NCBI RefSeq assembly: GCF_900107255.1
Contig: NZ_FNPH01000004.1
Coordinates: forward strand, 372,001 to 436,000
Length of the DNA: 64,000 nucleotides
Direction of reading: 5' to 3'
Origin: Micromonospora pattaloongensis
Lineage (GTDB): Bacteria > Actinomycetota > Actinomycetes > Mycobacteriales > Micromonosporaceae
Part shown: positions 24,589 to 32,118 of the stretch, in pieces
How the letters are laid out: every line of letters begins with the position of its first letter
How positions within the stretch are numbered: the first letter of the stretch is position 1
Program-made: the position numbers and the translations under genes
Notes under the pieces: generated by a model
What the model was told of the DNA's origin: nothing
Database searches by the model: none
What the model saw: the letters and a program-made list of their open reading frames with translations, nothing else

Positions 24589-26144
24589 GCCTGGCCCTCC
24601 AGGATCTCGGTCGCCGGGTTGTAGTAGTCGTCGCAGTGCCGGGCGACGCCGTCCAGGCCCTTACCGCGGTCCGCGGGGCGCTTCATGATTCCGAAGGTGC
24701 CGTCGGCGATGGCGTTGAGCAGGGTGTCATCGACGATCCGCTCCAGCAGCTCCACCGCCTCGCCGAGCACCCGGTGGGCACGCTGCTGGATGAAACCGCC
24801 CGGCGCGGGCACGAAGTCCTCGTGCAGGTTGCCGGCGGCGTTCAGCACGTACCGCACGTTCTGCAGCGCGATGTCCCGGTCCGACAGCCACGGCGTCACC
24901 ACCGCCTCGGTCATCATCCCGACCAGCAGGATGCCCTGGCCGGTCATCGCCCCCACCAGGTTGAAGAACCCGTCGAGCAGGTTGCCCCGGAACACGTCGC
25001 CGGTCATGTGCTTGGTCGGCGGCATCCATTTCAGCGGCGCGTCCGGGAACAGCTCCCGGGCCAGCAGCGCGTGCGCCAGCTCCAGCCGGAACGACTCCGG
25101 CAGATCCGGGTTGATCTCGAACGCGTGCCCCAGCCCGAGCTGCCGGTCCGCCAACCCGGCCTCGTGGGCGAAGTACTCGTTGAGCAGCTGCGACACCGTC
25201 ACCGTGTGCGCCTCGTCCACGGCATCGGCGGTGGTGAGGTAGTTGTCCTCGCCGGTGTTGATGATGATCCCCGCGCGGGCGTGCACCTGCCGGGAGAACC
25301 GCTGGTCGACGAAGGTCCGGATCGGGTTGATGTCGCGGAACAGGATCCCGTACATCGAGTCGTTGAGCATCATGTCCAGCCGCTCCAGGCCGGCCAGCGT
25401 CGCCATCTCCGGCATGCACAGCCCGGACGCGTAGTTCGTCAGCCGCACATACCGGCCCAACTCCTTCGACGAGGAGTCCAGGGCCGCCCGCATCAGCCGG
25501 AAGTTCTCCTGGGTGGCGTACGTGCCGGCGAACCCCTCCCGGGTCGGCCCCTCCGGCACGTAGTCCAGCAGCGACTGCCCCGTCGACCGGATCACCGCGA
25601 TCACGTCCGCGCCGGCGCGCGCGGCCGCCTGCGCCTGCGGGATGTCCTCGTAGATGTCCCCGGTCGCCACGATCAGGTAGATCCACGGCCGCTGCGCCGG
25701 ATCCCCGTACCGCTTGATCATGCGGTCGCGCTCGGCCCGCCGCCGGTCGATCACCTTGATCCCGGCGGCCGTGGCCCGCCGTGCCGCCCGACGGGCCGAC
25801 GACGCCGCCCTGCCGGAAGGCACCGTGAACCGCACCGACCCCGCCGCCGCCTTCTGCGCCAGCAGCGTGACGTCGGTGATCTGCTCCCGCGCCAGCGCGT
25901 CGAAGACCGGCACCGCCACCCCGTGACCCAGCCCCACGTCGGCCACAACCGCGTCGACCAGCCGGTTCACCCACGGGATCCCCTCCGGGTCCGCGCCGGT
26001 CACCCCGGCCAGCCGCAGCGCCGCCCGCTCCACCGACACCGTGGTGTGGCTGCGCGCCAACTCCACCACCGGCTGCCCGGCCCGGCGCGCCAACTCCCGG
26101 GCGCGACGCACCAGCGCGGGATCGAGATCGAGCTTCCCGGTCAC
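24585..26144 (-). CDS. kamD: Lysine 5,6-aminomutase alpha subunit
   Basis: A 519-residue protein matching the OAM-alpha family (usual length about 515). It forms the TIM barrel that holds PLP and substrate; recognisable stretches are LDLDPALVRRARELARRAGQ at the start, PWIYLIVATGDIYEDIPQAQ, YATQENFRLMRAALDSSSKE, RLTNYASGLCMPEMA and LKWMPPTKHMTGDVFRGN. Together with KamE it produces 3,5-diaminohexanoate from beta-lysine. The start is GTG 26144, which lies inside one copy of the duplicated spacer upstream. It is coupled to kamE by an ATGA overlap. Confidence 0.96.
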   Translation of the reverse strand: MTGKLDLDPALVRRARELARRAGQPVVELARSHTTVSVERAALRLAGVTGADPEGIPWVNRLVDAVVADVGLGHGVAVPVFDALAREQITDVTLLAQKAAAGSVRFTVPSGRAASSARRAARRATAAGIKVIDRRRAERDRMIKRYGDPAQRPWIYLIVATGDIYEDIPQAQAAARAGADVIAVIRSTGQSLLDYVPEGPTREGFAGTYATQENFRLMRAALDSSSKELGRYVRLTNYASGLCMPEMATLAGLERLDMMLNDSMYGILFRDINPIRTFVDQRFSRQVHARAGIIINTGEDNYLTTADAVDEAHTVTVSQLLNEYFAHEAGLADRQLGLGHAFEINPDLPESFRLELAHALLARELFPDAPLKWMPPTKHMTGDVFRGNLLDGFFNLVGAMTGQGILLVGMMTEAVVTPWLSDRDIALQNVRYVLNAAGNLHEDFVPAPGGFIQQRAHRVLGEAVELLERIVDDTLLNAIADGTFGIMKRPADRGKGLDGVARHCDDYYNPATEILEGQA

Positions 26145-26243
26145 GCCGTCACCCCGCTCCGCTCCGTGACGCCGTGACCGGCGCTACTGAGCCCGATGGT
26201 TCGCTCGCGACGCTCGCTCACGCCGTCACCCCGCTCCGCTCCG
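26141..26243. repeat. Duplicated 26-base spacer ('SER-repeat') between the amidohydrolase and kamD
   Basis: A 26-base sequence occurs twice without change, at 26141-26166 and 26218-26243, beginning TCACGCCGTCACCCCGCTCC; a second unit, CGACGCTCGCTCACGCC, is also repeated. On the minus strand the block reads in frame as VSERRERTIGLSSAGHGVTE, a low-complexity phrase I recall at many Micromonospora gene starts. It fills the 109-base gap between two co-transcribed genes and includes the kamD start codon. Confidence 0.7.
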
Positions 26244-26253
26244 CGACGCTCGC

Positions 26254-27819
26254 TCACGCCACACCCTCCTCGTAGATCACGTTGCCGCGCAGCACCGTGC
26301 GCCGGCACACCGGCAGCGGCGTCGGGTCGTGCGGGCCACGCTCCTCCGGCAGCTCCGACACCAGCACCGGCAGCCCGTTCACCACCCCCGCCGGCGTCCG
26401 CCACACCGCGAACGTCGCCGGCGCCCCCGGCGCCAACGCCCCCTCGCCGTCACGGTGCACCGCCCGCCAGCCGCCCCTCGTGTGCGCCGCGAACGCCGCC
26501 CGCGCGCTCATCCGCTGCGCCGGGTTGAAGTGCGACACCGCCGCCCGCACCGAACCCCACGGGTCCAGCGGGGTCACCGGCGAATCCGACCCGAACGCCA
26601 ACGGCACCCCCACCGCGTGCAACGCCCCCATCGGGTTCGACTCCAGCGACCGCTGCACCCCCAGCCGCTGCGCGTACATCTGCGCGTCGCCGCCCCACAA
26701 CCGGTCGAACGCCGGCTGCATGCTCGCCACGATCCCGTACTCGACGAACCCGGCGATCAACCGCTTGTTCATCAGCTCGGCGTGCTCCACCCGGTGCCGC
26801 GCCGCGCGCAGCCGTTCCACCCCGAGCACCTCGGCCGCGCCCGCGAAGCCGCGCAGCACCGTGTCGATCGCCGCGTCACCGATCGCGTGGAACCCGCCCT
26901 GCATCCCGTGCGTCGCGCAGTCCAGCAGATGGTCACGCACCTGATCGGCCGAGACGTAACCGTGCCCGCAGCCGTCGCCGTCGAGATACGCCGCCGACAC
27001 GTGCGCGGTACGCGAACCCAGCGCCCCGTCGGCGTACAGGTCGCCGCCCGCCCCGACCGCGCCCAGCTCCCGCGCCTTCGCCGCGCCCAGCAGCTCACCC
27101 CAGTAGCCGTACACCTCCGGCAGCCCGTCACCGGACATCGCCAGCACACCCGTGAAGTCCGCTTCGTCCGAGGTGCCCGGGCCGCCGCACTCGTGCACCG
27201 CCGCGATCCCCAACGCCGCCGCCCGGCGCAGCGCCGCCCGCTGGAAACCCACCCGCTGCTCGCGGCTGATCGAACCCAGCGCCGCCGCCCGCACCACGTG
27301 GTGCGCATCGCGACGCAGCCAGCCCGACCCGTCGTAGCCCGGCACCGACACCACGTGCGGCACCGCCGCGAGCAACGCCGTCGAACACAGCGCCGAGTGG
27401 ATCGACGCCTGCGACAGGTACACCCGGCGCCCGCCGGCCGCCCGGTCCAACGCCGCCGCGTCCGGCGGCGTCTGCCGCGCCCACGCCGACTCGTCCCAGC
27501 CGTGCCCGAGCACCACCGCGTCGGCCGGCAGTCCCGCGGCGACCCGCGCCACCGCCTCCAGCACCTCCGCCGCCGATCTGGTGTCCGACAGGTCCAAACC
27601 GGACAAGGCCTGCCCGGTATCCGTCAGGTGCACGTGCGCGTCGACGAACGCCGGCGTCACCAACGCGCCCGCCAGCTCCACCACCTCGTCGGCGCGCGGC
27701 GCGTCCGCGTCCGGGCCCAGCCACGCGATCCGCCCGTCACGCACCAGCAACGCCGTGGCCTGCGGATCCCCCGGACAGAACAGCCGGCCGCCGCGATAGA
27801 GAACAGAGGGGTTCGTCAT
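26254..27819 (-). CDS. Amidohydrolase (YtcJ-like, amidohydrolase family 3) within the lysine operon
   Basis: A 521-residue metal-dependent hydrolase: the DAHVHL metal motif at 60-65, central GGFHAIGDAAID, RHRVEHAEL and the late Asp in AFGSDSPVTPLDPWGSV. Relatives cleave N-acyl or N-formyl amides, but a specific substrate cannot be assigned. It starts four bases after the kdd stop and lies upstream of kamD, so it is co-transcribed with the lysine genes. No such enzyme belongs to the known lysine fermentation pathway. It might release a blocked beta-lysine or intermediate; this is inference only. Confidence 0.87.
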   Translation of the reverse strand: MTNPSVLYRGGRLFCPGDPQATALLVRDGRIAWLGPDADAPRADEVVELAGALVTPAFVDAHVHLTDTGQALSGLDLSDTRSAAEVLEAVARVAAGLPADAVVLGHGWDESAWARQTPPDAAALDRAAGGRRVYLSQASIHSALCSTALLAAVPHVVSVPGYDGSGWLRRDAHHVVRAAALGSISREQRVGFQRAALRRAAALGIAAVHECGGPGTSDEADFTGVLAMSGDGLPEVYGYWGELLGAAKARELGAVGAGGDLYADGALGSRTAHVSAAYLDGDGCGHGYVSADQVRDHLLDCATHGMQGGFHAIGDAAIDTVLRGFAGAAEVLGVERLRAARHRVEHAELMNKRLIAGFVEYGIVASMQPAFDRLWGGDAQMYAQRLGVQRSLESNPMGALHAVGVPLAFGSDSPVTPLDPWGSVRAAVSHFNPAQRMSARAAFAAHTRGGWRAVHRDGEGALAPGAPATFAVWRTPAGVVNGLPVLVSELPEERGPHDPTPLPVCRRTVLRGNVIYEEGVA

Positions 27820-27823
27820 GGGC

Positions 27824-28864
27824 TCAGTCTGCCGCCAGCCGGGCCTCGAACAACCGCCGCACCGCCGGCTCGCCCCGCAGCAGCTCCAGCGCGTACGCCG
27901 CGTGCCCCGGCACGTACCCGTTGCCGATCAGCATCGTCACGTCCGCCGCCAGCCCCTCCGCGCCCAACGCCGCCGCCGCGAAGCTCGTCGCCATCGAAAA
28001 GAAGATCACCGTGCCGCCCTCGGCGGTCGACAGGACCGCCCCGTGCTCACAGCCCGGCACGTCGACGCAGACCACCGTCACGTCGGCCGGCCCACCCAGC
28101 GCCGCGCCGACCGCCGCCGCCAACGCCACCGGATCGCGCGCGTCGGCCAGGGCCACCTCGTCGGCCAGCCCGGCCGCCGCCAGCCGCTCACGCTCGGCGT
28201 CCGTCGGCACCACCCCGACCGTACGGACGGCGCCGGCCCGGCGCGCCGCCGCCAACGACAGCGAACCGCTCTTACCGGCCCCGCCGATTACCGCCACCGT
28301 CACGGGCCGGTCGTACCGACGCACCACCCGCCCGGTCAGCGCCGGCGCCCCGCACACGTCGAGCACCGCCAGCGACAGCTGCGGGTCCAGGTCGTCGGGG
28401 AGCACCGCGGCGATCGACCGGCCGAACAGGATCGCGTGCCCCGCGCACGGCACCTGCTCGCTGCGCCCGTCCCAGTCCGCCAACCCGTCCGCGACCGCAA
28501 GCGGCGTCAGGGTCAGCGACACCAGCGTCGCGACCCGGTCGCCCGGTTTCAGCCCCAGGGGCGAGTCCGGCCCGACCTCCTCGACAGTGCCGATCAGCAT
28601 CCCGCCCGAGCCGGTCACCGGGTTGTGCATCTTGCCGCGGGTACGGATGATCTCCAGCACCTCGGTGCGCACCGCGGCGCCGTCCCCGCCGTGCTTGTCG
28701 GCGAGCTGCCGGAAGCTGGCCGCGTCGAGGTTCAGGCGCTCGACGCGCACCCGCACCTCGTCCGGGCCGATCTCCGGCCGGCTGTCCAGCCGCTGCGCCG
28801 CCTGTGGCAGCACCCCGACCGGCTCGATCACGCGGTGCAGCCCCACCGGCGACGTTCCCACCAT
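27824..28864 (-). CDS. kdd: L-erythro-3,5-diaminohexanoate dehydrogenase
   Basis: A 346-residue dehydrogenase of the Kdd family, which oxidises 3,5-diaminohexanoate to 5-amino-3-oxohexanoate with NAD(P). Features: LNLDAASFRQLADKHGGDG (about 45-63), GKMHNPVTGSGGMLIGTVEE with the family 'HNPVTGSGG' stretch, GDRVATLVSLTLTPL, and the Rossmann motif VAVIGGAGKSGSLSLAAARR. ATG 28864 is chosen because GGAGAGGAA lies just before it; the frame extends 40 residues further but into the divergent promoter. It is the first gene of the minus-strand lysine operon. Confidence 0.94.
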   Translation of the reverse strand: MVGTSPVGLHRVIEPVGVLPQAAQRLDSRPEIGPDEVRVRVERLNLDAASFRQLADKHGGDGAAVRTEVLEIIRTRGKMHNPVTGSGGMLIGTVEEVGPDSPLGLKPGDRVATLVSLTLTPLAVADGLADWDGRSEQVPCAGHAILFGRSIAAVLPDDLDPQLSLAVLDVCGAPALTGRVVRRYDRPVTVAVIGGAGKSGSLSLAAARRAGAVRTVGVVPTDAERERLAAAGLADEVALADARDPVALAAAVGAALGGPADVTVVCVDVPGCEHGAVLSTAEGGTVIFFSMATSFAAAALGAEGLAADVTMLIGNGYVPGHAAYALELLRGEPAVRRLFEARLAAD

Positions 28865-29010
28865 CTGCGTTCCTCTCCGTGACCGGCCCGGCACTGCATC
28901 TCGTTGCACGGGAAAACTTACGGCAGAATAGTTTTTTGACGAAAGGATTTCCAGTAGCCTGCGGGCAGGACCGCCCACATGCACCGCACCGGACAGACGC
29001 AGGAGACCCC
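28865..29010. promoter_or_regulatory. Divergent promoter region of kdd and kamA with AAAACT/AGTTTT inverted repeat
   Basis: The centre of this 146-base gap is strikingly AT-rich and contains AAAACT-N11-AGTTTT (28913-28935). A TTGACG at 28936-28941 could serve as a -35 element for kamA. The Lrp/AsnC regulator at 31524 is a candidate to bind here. AGGAGA (29001-29006) precedes the kamA GTG. Confidence 0.5.
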
Positions 29011-30435
29011 GTGACGCAGACCGCGCCGCCGCCGGCCACCGCCGCGCCGCACGCCACCCCCGCGTCGGCCGTGACCGCCCACCCCGCCGGCCAGCCCTAC
29101 GAATACCGCCGCCGCGAACTCGTCGAGCCCGACTGGACCCGCTTCCCCGGCTGGCGCCACGTCACCCGCGAGCAGTGGGAGTCCGCCCAATGGCAACGGG
29201 TCAACTGCGTCAAGAACATCAAGCAGCTCCGCACCGTCCTCGGTGACCTCGTCGACGAGACCTTCTACGCCGACCTCGCCGCCGACCAGGCCGCGCTCGC
29301 CACCATGTCGATGCTGGTGCCGCCGCAGATGATCAACACGATGGTGCCGGTCGCGCCGGTCACCACCGAGGCGTTCTACGCCGACCCGGTGCGGCGCTAC
29401 ATGATCCCGGTCGCCTCCGACCGGCGCACCGACTGGCCGTCCCACCCGTACGCCACCCGCGACTCCCTGCACGAGCACGACATGTGGGTCGCCGAAGGGC
29501 TCACCCACCGCTACCCGACGAAGGTCCTCGCCGAACTGCTGTCGACCTGCCCCCAGTACTGCGGGCACTGCACCCGGATGGACCTCGTCGGCAACTCCAC
29601 CCCCGCGGTCGAGAAGCTCAAGCTCACCCTCAAGCCCGTCGACCGCTACGACGCGCACGTCACCTACCTGCGGGCGCACCCCGGGGTCCGCGACGTGGTC
29701 GTCTCCGGCGGCGACGTGGCCAACGTGCCGTGGCGCAACCTCGAGTCGTACCTGATGCGGCTGCTCGACATCGAGACCATCCGCGACATCCGGCTCGCCA
29801 CCAAGGCGCTCATGGGGCTGCCGCAGCACTGGCTGCAGGATGACGTCGTCGAGGGGCTCGAACGTGTCGCGCGTACCGCCGCCCGGCGCGGGGTCAACCT
29901 CGCCATCCACACCCACGTCAACCACGCGCAGTCGCTGACCCCGCTGGTCGCCCGCGCCGCCCAGACCGCCCTGGAGGTCGGCGTACGCGACGTCCGCAAC
30001 CAGGGCGTGCTCATGCGGGGCGTCAACGCCACCGCCGGCGACCTGCTCGACCTGTGCTTCGCGCTGCAGGGCGAGGCCGGCATCCTGCCGTACTACTTCT
30101 ACATGTGCGACATGATCCCCAACGCGGAGCACTGGCGGGTGCCGGTCTGGCACGCCCAGCAGCTGCAGCACGACCTGATGGGCTACCTGCCGGGCTACGC
30201 GACACCGCGGATCGTCTGCGACGTGCCGTTCGTCGGCAAGCGCTGGGTGCACATGCTCACCGAGTACGACCGGGAGCACGGCATCTCGTACTGGACCAAG
30301 AACTACCGCACCTCCATCGAGGCCGACGACGCCGAGGCGCTCGACAAGCGGTACGCGTACTACGACCCGATCGACACGCTGCCGGAGTCCGGTCAGCAGT
30401 GGTGGGCCAAGCAGCAGGCCGCCGGGCTGGACTGA
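29011..30435 (+). CDS. kamA: L-lysine 2,3-aminomutase (radical SAM, PLP)
   Basis: A 474-residue enzyme converting L-lysine to L-beta-lysine. The radical SAM cluster motif CxxxCxxC is C180, C184 and C187 in STCPQYCGHCTRMD; the KamA-specific VSGGDVANVPW and FYMCDMIPNAEHWRVPVWHA are present. The N-terminal 28 residues are Ala/Pro-rich and not part of the fold. GTG 29011 has AGGAGA five bases upstream. The gene is divergent from kdd, and its product feeds KamDE. Epsilon-lysine acylases or antibiotic beta-lysine supply are alternative roles, but the neighbouring kamDE, kdd and kal favour catabolism. Confidence 0.95.
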   Translation: MTQTAPPPATAAPHATPASAVTAHPAGQPYEYRRRELVEPDWTRFPGWRHVTREQWESAQWQRVNCVKNIKQLRTVLGDLVDETFYADLAADQAALATMSMLVPPQMINTMVPVAPVTTEAFYADPVRRYMIPVASDRRTDWPSHPYATRDSLHEHDMWVAEGLTHRYPTKVLAELLSTCPQYCGHCTRMDLVGNSTPAVEKLKLTLKPVDRYDAHVTYLRAHPGVRDVVVSGGDVANVPWRNLESYLMRLLDIETIRDIRLATKALMGLPQHWLQDDVVEGLERVARTAARRGVNLAIHTHVNHAQSLTPLVARAAQTALEVGVRDVRNQGVLMRGVNATAGDLLDLCFALQGEAGILPYYFYMCDMIPNAEHWRVPVWHAQQLQHDLMGYLPGYATPRIVCDVPFVGKRWVHMLTEYDREHGISYWTKNYRTSIEADDAEALDKRYAYYDPIDTLPESGQQWWAKQQAAGLD

Positions 30436-30443
30436 GCACGGAC

Positions 30444-30489
30444 AACGACTGCGGGCCCGCACCGAGTTCGGTGCGGGCCCGCAGTCGTT
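30444..30489. terminator. Perfect 22-base-pair hairpin between kamA and csbD
   Basis: Bases 30444-30465 pair exactly with 30468-30489 (AACGACTGCGGGCCCGCACC... and its complement). Lying between convergent genes, it is an ideal bidirectional terminator of the T-tract-free actinobacterial type. Confidence 0.85.
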
Positions 30490-30503
30490 CGCGCGTGGCG
30501 ACC

Positions 30504-30698
30504 TCAGCCGGTGAACGCGTCCTTCACGTCGCGACCGGCGTCCTTGACGTGCTCCCCGGCCTGCTTGGCCCGCGCCTCGGCGGCCTCGACGGAGCCCTCG
30601 GCCTGTAGCCGCTCGTTGTTGGTGGCGTCGCCGAGCTTCTCCTTCGCCTCGCCCTTGAGTTCCTCGGCCTTGTTCGTCAGCTTGTCGGTGAAGCTCAT
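30504..30698 (-). CDS. CsbD-family stress protein
   Basis: A 64-residue hydrophilic protein: MSFTDKLTNKAEELKGEAKE, then KLGDATNNERLQAEGSVEAA and a C-terminal helix KQAGEHVKDAGRDVKDAFTG. CsbD proteins are small, abundant, sigma-B-controlled general-stress proteins of unknown biochemical role. The gene ends near the kamA terminator and has a good AGGAGG-like site before ATG 30698. A stress-type promoter candidate lies about 60 bases upstream. Confidence 0.9.
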   Translation of the reverse strand: MSFTDKLTNKAEELKGEAKEKLGDATNNERLQAEGSVEAAEARAKQAGEHVKDAGRDVKDAFTG

Positions 30699-30759
30699 GA
30701 GCCAATCCTCCTGATCGGGATCTCGTCATCCCCGCTGGGATTCCGTCTCGCGATAAGGA

Positions 30760-30784
30760 CTTCCCACTCCCCCGGCTCCCAAAC
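30760..30784 (-). promoter_or_regulatory. Candidate sigma-B/F-type stress promoter of csbD
   Basis: On the minus strand GTTT (complement of 30781-30784), 15 bases, then GGGAAG (complement of 30760-30765) approaches the sigma-B/sigma-F consensus GTTT-N14-17-GGGTAY with two mismatches in the -10 part. Its place upstream of a CsbD gene supports the call. Confidence 0.4.
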
Positions 30785-30864
30785 ATGCCGGCCTGCGCCA
30801 GCCGGGCCTTGCTTTTCCCGCTGAGCGGTTTACTCGTGTGTGCGCGGTAGCGCACATCCTCTAA

Positions 30865-30939
30865 AGCGTCCTAGGACAATATTGTCGGACTCATGTCCGG
30901 GTGCCGGCTCGGTGCCACACTCCCTACAGCGTCCTAGGA
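30865..30939. repeat. Direct repeat AGCGTCCTAGGA and adjoining palindrome GACAATATTGTC
   Basis: AGCGTCCTAGGA occurs at 30865-30876 and again at 30928-30939, 63 bases apart (about six helical turns). The first copy is overlapped by the 12-base palindrome GACAATATTGTC (30875-30886). They lie between divergent csbD and the phosphatase gene and look like operator sites for an unidentified factor. Confidence 0.55.
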
Positions 30940-30982
30940 GGCTAGCCCTGCTCCCGCGGCCCAGGCGGTGTTGACTGGACGG

Positions 30983-31549
30983 ATGCCGGAGATCGTCCTC
31001 GTCCGCCACGGGCAGACGGAATGGAGCGCCGCCGGGCGCCACACCTCGTACACCGACCTCGACCTGACACCGGTCGGCGAGCAGCAGGCCCGCGAGCTCG
31101 GCGCGCGACTGACCGGCCGGGCCTTCGCCGCCGTGCTGTCCAGCCCCCGGCGGCGCGCGCGGCGCACCGCGGAACTGGCCGGCGTGGCCGTCACCGACAT
31201 CGACGACGACCTCGCCGAGTGGCACTACGGCGAGTACGAGGGGATCACCACGCCCCAGATCCGCGCGCGTCGGCCCGACTGGGAGCTGTGGCGCGACGGC
31301 TGCCCCGGCGGGGAGTCACCCGAGCAGGTCGCGGCGCGCCTGGACCGGGTGCTGGCCCGGGCCGTCGCCCTGCTCGCCCGCGGCGACGTCGCGCTCGTCG
31401 CGCACGGCCACTGCCTGCGGGTCGCCGGCGCCCGGTGGATCGGCGAGCCGGCCCGCACCGGCGGCCGGCTCCGCCTCGACACCGCGACCCTGTCGGTGCT
31501 CGGCTACGAGCACGCGCGCCCCGTCATTCTCCGGTGGAACTGCTGCTGA
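30983..31549 (+). CDS. Histidine phosphatase (phosphoglycerate mutase-like)
   Basis: A 188-residue enzyme of the histidine phosphatase superfamily: IVLVRHGQTEWSAAGRHTSY with the phospho-acceptor histidine of the RHG motif (H9), [15 protein letters not shown], the acidic EWHYGEYEGITT, and the second catalytic histidine in VALVAHGHCLRV. Likely substrates are phospho-sugars or other small phosphoesters. ATG 30983 starts the conserved domain; five extra codons upstream (from 30968) are possible. Its 3' end overlaps the convergent Lrp-type gene by 26 bases. Confidence 0.9.
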   Translation: MPEIVLVRHGQTEWSAAGRHTSYTDLDLTPVGEQQARELGARLTGRAFAAVLSSPRRRARRTAELAGVAVTDIDDDLAEWHYGEYEGITTPQIRARRPDWELWRDGCPGGESPEQVAARLDRVLARAVALLARGDVALVAHGHCLRVAGARWIGEPARTGGRLRLDTATLSVLGYEHARPVILRWNCC

Positions 31550-31985
31550 CCTTCGGCGGTCGCCCCTCGTACGGGGTGGAGAGCACCACGGTCGTCCGGG
31601 TCGTCACGTTCGCGGCGGTCCGGATCTCCTGCAGCAGCCGCTCCAGATCCGCCGGGCTCGCCACCCGCACCAGCAGCAGGTAGAAGTCCTCCCCCGCCAC
31701 CGAGTAGCAGGAATCGATTTCGGGCAGGTGCGCCAGCCGCTCGGGCGCGTCGTCGGGCTGGGACGGGTCCAGCGGCCGGATCGCCACGAAGGCGCTCAGC
31801 GGCAGGTCCAGCGCCTCGTACGCGACGCGGGCGGCGTACCCCTTGATCACCCCGCGCTGCTCCAGCCGGCGCACCCGCTGGTGCACCGCGGAGACGGAGA
31901 GCCCGACCTTATCGGCCAGGTCGGTGTAGGACAGCCGCCCGTCGACGGTGAGGGCGGCGACGATGGCGCGGTCGATCTCTTCCAC
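31524..31985 (-). CDS. Lrp/AsnC-family regulator
   Basis: A 153-residue protein: HTH at 1-55 (EEIDRAIVAALTVDGRLSYT, LADKVGLSVSAVHQRVRRLE) and the RAM/AsnC effector domain (PLSAFVAIRPLDPS, SVAGEDFYLLLVRVASPADL, TRTTVVLSTPYEGRPP). These regulators sense amino acids. Being 1.5 kb from kamA and next to an acyl-CoA dehydrogenase, it is a candidate controller of the lysine cluster, with lysine or beta-lysine as a possible effector; this is inference. The start is GTG 31985. Confidence 0.9.
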   Translation of the reverse strand: MEEIDRAIVAALTVDGRLSYTDLADKVGLSVSAVHQRVRRLEQRGVIKGYAARVAYEALDLPLSAFVAIRPLDPSQPDDAPERLAHLPEIDSCYSVAGEDFYLLLVRVASPADLERLLQEIRTAANVTTRTTVVLSTPYEGRPPKVSSSSTGE

Positions 31986-32118
31986 GGCGAGAAAACTACC
32001 GCCCCGCGCCGCGCCGGGCGACGTCGATACGCCGCGGGTGGCGCGTGACGTCGGTGACCGGCCGTACCGGCGCGCCGGACGGGCCGATCACCACGGCCGC
32101 GTCCGACGGGCGGCGGCG

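Noticed and set aside
22059-30435. kce (cleavage enzyme) hidden in the lysine cluster
   Set aside because: No frame shows the DUF849/BKACE family; the only extra gene is an amidohydrolase.
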